A stretch of 23,073 nt of DNA from JABDGR01 sp035546135 (GTDB lineage Bacteria; Verrucomicrobiota; Verrucomicrobiia; Opitutales; JABDGR01): positions 1 to 23,073 of the forward strand of contig DASZWY010000179.1 of NCBI GenBank assembly GCA_035546135.1, given 5' to 3'. A model generated the notes under the pieces. It did not search any database. It saw only the letters and a list, made by a program, of their open reading frames with translations, and was not told the origin of the DNA. Positions within the stretch are counted from its first letter, which is position 1, and every line of letters starts with the position of its first letter. A program made the translations under genes and the position numbers. Below, piece by piece: positions 21,331 to 23,073 of the stretch.

Positions 21331-21583
21331 GCTTCCTGCATACGAGAGCCATTTGTCGGCTTCCGCGGCGGCGTTTTTGGTCGGCTTGCCGCGCCGAAAA
21401 CAGAAACTCGTGCTGGATTTGGCCGACCAGTTGGCCAAAAATCCCTTCCGGCTTGCTGATTATTCGTTGATGGATGGCGGAGGACGCACAGTTGACAATG
21501 CGGTCATGGGCGAATTTCTTTTTACCTTCTGGGTGGACCATGCGGCTAAAGAAGTTCGCATCACCGAAATCATCAAGCTTTGA
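21323..21583 (+). CDS. RelE/ParE-like toxin of a type II pair
   Basis: This 86-aa protein has the compact layout of RelE/ParE toxins. Helices come first (FLVGLPRRKQKLVLDLADQL, NPF), followed by the strand series DYSLMDGGGRTVDNAVMGEF, LFTFWVDHAAKEVRITEIIKL. RelE types cut mRNA on the ribosome and ParE types poison gyrase; the sequence does not say which applies. Its ATG overlaps the antitoxin stop in ATGCCTGA, indicating translational coupling. With the NERD gene it forms a small accessory patch between housekeeping genes. It could also be a solitary plasmid-stabilisation remnant, but the frame is intact. Confidence 0.68.
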   Translation: MPELPAYESHLSASAAAFLVGLPRRKQKLVLDLADQLAKNPFRLADYSLMDGGGRTVDNAVMGEFLFTFWVDHAAKEVRITEIIKL

Positions 21584-21621
21584 CCATAGTCGATAAATTC
21601 CGGAACATTTTCCAACATTCT

Positions 21622-22779
21622 ATGAAACGCAAACTTCGCTTTGGCATGATTGGCGGCGGGCGCGGGGCCTTCATCGGCGCCGTCCATCGCATCGTCGCCA
21701 TCATGGATGGCAGGGCCGAGCTCGTCGCCGGCTGCTTCTCCGCCGACCCCGAAAACTCCCGCCTCACCGGCCAGGATCTCCTGCTCGATCCCGCGCGCAT
21801 CTACGGCTCCTACACCGAGATGGCCGCGGCCGAGTCCCGCCAGCCCGCCCGCTCGCGGCTCGACTTCGTCGTCATCGTCACGCCCAACCACCTGCACTTT
21901 CCGCCGGCGAAGCTCTTCCTCGAAGCCGGCTTCAACGTTGTGTGCGACAAGCCCGCCACGCTCAACCTCGCCGAGGCGAAAAAGCTGCGCGACATCGTCC
22001 GCAAAACGAAAAAAGTCTTCGTGCTCACGCACAACTACACCGGCAACGCGATGGTCAAGCAGGCGCGCGAACTGGTGCAAAACGGCCACCTCGGCAAAAT
22101 CCGCAAGGTCGTCGTCGAATACCCGCAGGGCTGGCTCTGGCAGCGCCTTGAGACCACCGGCCACAAGCAGGCCGCCTGGCGCGCCGACCCCAGGAAAACC
22201 GGCGCCGCCTGCTGCCTCGGCGACATCGGCACCCACGCCGAAAATCTCTCCCGCTACATCACCGGCCTGCGCATCGAGTCCCTTTGCGCCGACCTCACCA
22301 CCTTCGTCCCCGGCCGCAAACTCGAGGACGACGCCAACATCCTCGTGCGCTTCAAGGGCGGCGCGAAGGGCGTCCTCCACGCCTCGCAAATTGCCATCGG
22401 CGAGGAGAATAATCTCAACATCCGCGTTTACGGCGACCAGGCCGGCCTTGAATGGCATCAGGAGCATCCGAACGAACTCATCCTGAAATATCCCGACCGC
22501 CCGCGCGAAATCTGGCGCCGCGGCAACAGCTACATCGGCGCGACCGCGAAAAAATTCACCCGCATCCCCTTCGGCCATCCCGAGGGCTACCTCGAAGCCT
22601 TCGCCAATATTTATCTCGAGGCCTTTCGCGCCATCGAGGCCGAAATCGAAGGCCGCCCCCAGCCCAAGGACCTCGATTTTCCCACCATCGAAGACGGTGT
22701 CATCGGCCTGGCCTTCATCGAGACCGCCGTCAAAAGCGGCCAAGCCGGCGCCAAGTGGGTCAAATTTCCCTACAACTAA
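21622..22779 (+). CDS. Gfo/Idh/MocA family oxidoreductase
   Basis: This 385-aa NAD(P)-dependent oxidoreductase starts with a Rossmann fold (RKLRFGMIGGGRGAFIGAVH, dinucleotide loop GGGRG, 11-15). Its nucleotide-domain signature is CDKPATLNLAEA, where DKP (109-111) stands for the usual EKP. The catalytic region DIGTHAENL (D201, H205) resembles the D...H motif of sugar and inositol dehydrogenases. The C-terminal substrate domain contains VRFKGGAKGVLHASQIAIGE and PFGHPEGYLEAFANIYLEAF. Such enzymes oxidise sugars or sugar derivatives; the substrate is unknown. I chose ATG 21622 over TTG at 21580, which overlaps the toxin stop. G+C is high again, so the accessory patch ends here. Confidence 0.93.
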   Translation: MKRKLRFGMIGGGRGAFIGAVHRIVAIMDGRAELVAGCFSADPENSRLTGQDLLLDPARIYGSYTEMAAAESRQPARSRLDFVVIVTPNHLHFPPAKLFLEAGFNVVCDKPATLNLAEAKKLRDIVRKTKKVFVLTHNYTGNAMVKQARELVQNGHLGKIRKVVVEYPQGWLWQRLETTGHKQAAWRADPRKTGAACCLGDIGTHAENLSRYITGLRIESLCADLTTFVPGRKLEDDANILVRFKGGAKGVLHASQIAIGEENNLNIRVYGDQAGLEWHQEHPNELILKYPDRPREIWRRGNSYIGATAKKFTRIPFGHPEGYLEAFANIYLEAFRAIEAEIEGRPQPKDLDFPTIEDGVIGLAFIETAVKSGQAGAKWVKFPYN

Positions 22780-22797
22780 AATTCCCCGGAGCCGCTC

Positions 22798-23073
22798 ATG
22801 AAAACTCCCGCCCTTGCCGTTTTGTTTTTGGCCGTTTTGATGACGGGAGTTCTTGGGGCAGATGCCCCGGCCCCCGCGGTTCCCGCCGCCCCGACGCCCG
22901 CCGCTCCCATTGCGCCCGCTGCGCCAACCGAGCCCGCCAAGCCGCCGCCCAACTTCGTCCTGGTCATCAACGTTACGCCTCCCGGCCCGGGCAAGGCCGG
23001 CGACAACCTGCACTTCGAAATCGGTGTCGCCTCCCGCACGGGAAAATTTCCCGCCGACGCCGTGGGCACTCTC
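22798..23073 (+). CDS. Start of a secreted Ala/Pro-rich protein (truncated by window end)
   Basis: Ninety-two codons are open to the end of the window. The frame begins with a signal peptide (MKTPALAVLFLAVLMTGVLG, probably cut after GA). A low-complexity segment of Ala and Pro (residues about 22-53) follows, then a beta-like start of a domain (FVLVINVTPPGPGKAGDNLH, FEIGV). GGAG at 22788-22791 sits 6 bases before the ATG. The Ala/Pro linker is typical of exported proteins in which a globular domain follows. The function cannot be told from this fragment. It starts 18 bases after the oxidoreductase and may be cotranscribed with it. Confidence 0.7.
   Translation, partial: MKTPALAVLFLAVLMTGVLGADAPAPAVPAAPTPAAPIAPAAPTEPAKPPPNFVLVINVTPPGPGKAGDNLHFEIGVASRTGKFPADAVGTL

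Noticed and set aside
21460..23013. 517-codon minus-strand frame over the oxidoreductase and toxin
   Set aside because: It is Gly/Asp/Glu-rich without motifs and runs across three plausible plus-strand genes.

Overview
This 23 kb window is G+C-rich (mostly around 65% by eye) and densely coded on both strands. It looks like a chromosomal segment from a Gram-negative bacterium, most likely a member of Verrucomicrobiota (Opitutales-like). That placement is an inference from protein style (Porin_O_P-type porin, an Rrf2 regulator paired with a YezD/DUF2292 protein, a pyrH-frr-proB run, formylglycine-generating-enzyme-like domain proteins), from weak Shine-Dalgarno sequences and from several near-leaderless starts. 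No 16S gene or other marker settles it. I found no tRNA, rRNA, CRISPR array or insertion sequence, and no gene-free stretch reaches 300 bases.

Layout. 1-312 is the C-terminal end of a sensor histidine kinase. 405-7811 is a sulfate-acquisition locus: an Rrf2 regulator with four clustered cysteines, a small YezD protein behind a good promoter, an outer-membrane porin, a periplasmic sulfate-binding protein, a short possible leader peptide and a strong hairpin, an unrecognised 281-aa protein, then CysT, CysW and CysA. 7871-9262 is dnaX, meeting tail to tail a sigma factor/membrane-protein pair (10683-9266, minus). 10795-11643 is a CtaG-type cytochrome oxidase assembly protein. 11700-13479 is an arsenic cassette (operator, arsR, arsC, aquaglyceroporin). 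13503-15329 (minus) is a membrane-anchored repeat protein with a formylglycine-generating-enzyme-like end, and 15487-17280 (minus) is PTS enzyme I. 17466-20164 carries pyrH, frr and proB with unusual low-complexity inverted repeats between them. 20168-21583 is a lower-G+C accessory patch (NERD-domain protein and a toxin-antitoxin pair). 21622-22779 is a Gfo/Idh/MocA oxidoreductase, followed by the start of a secreted protein that runs off the window.

How the genes work together. The sulfate locus is a complete uptake route: outer-membrane porin, periplasmic binding protein, two permeases and an ATPase, with a regulator at its head. The porin, the binding protein and the unknown 281-aa protein contain no cysteine and no methionine beyond the initiator. 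This is the expected signature of proteins made during sulfur starvation, and it suggests the unknown protein belongs to the same response. In the arsenic cassette, ArsC would reduce arsenate to arsenite, which would leave through the aquaglyceroporin in place of the usual ArsB/Acr3 pump.

The two observations I rate highest are the sulfur-free set with its unknown member and Cys-codon leader, and a nine-adenine run in dnaX. At that run, loss of one A gives an immediate stop, matching the tau/gamma slippage arrangement known from Thermus.
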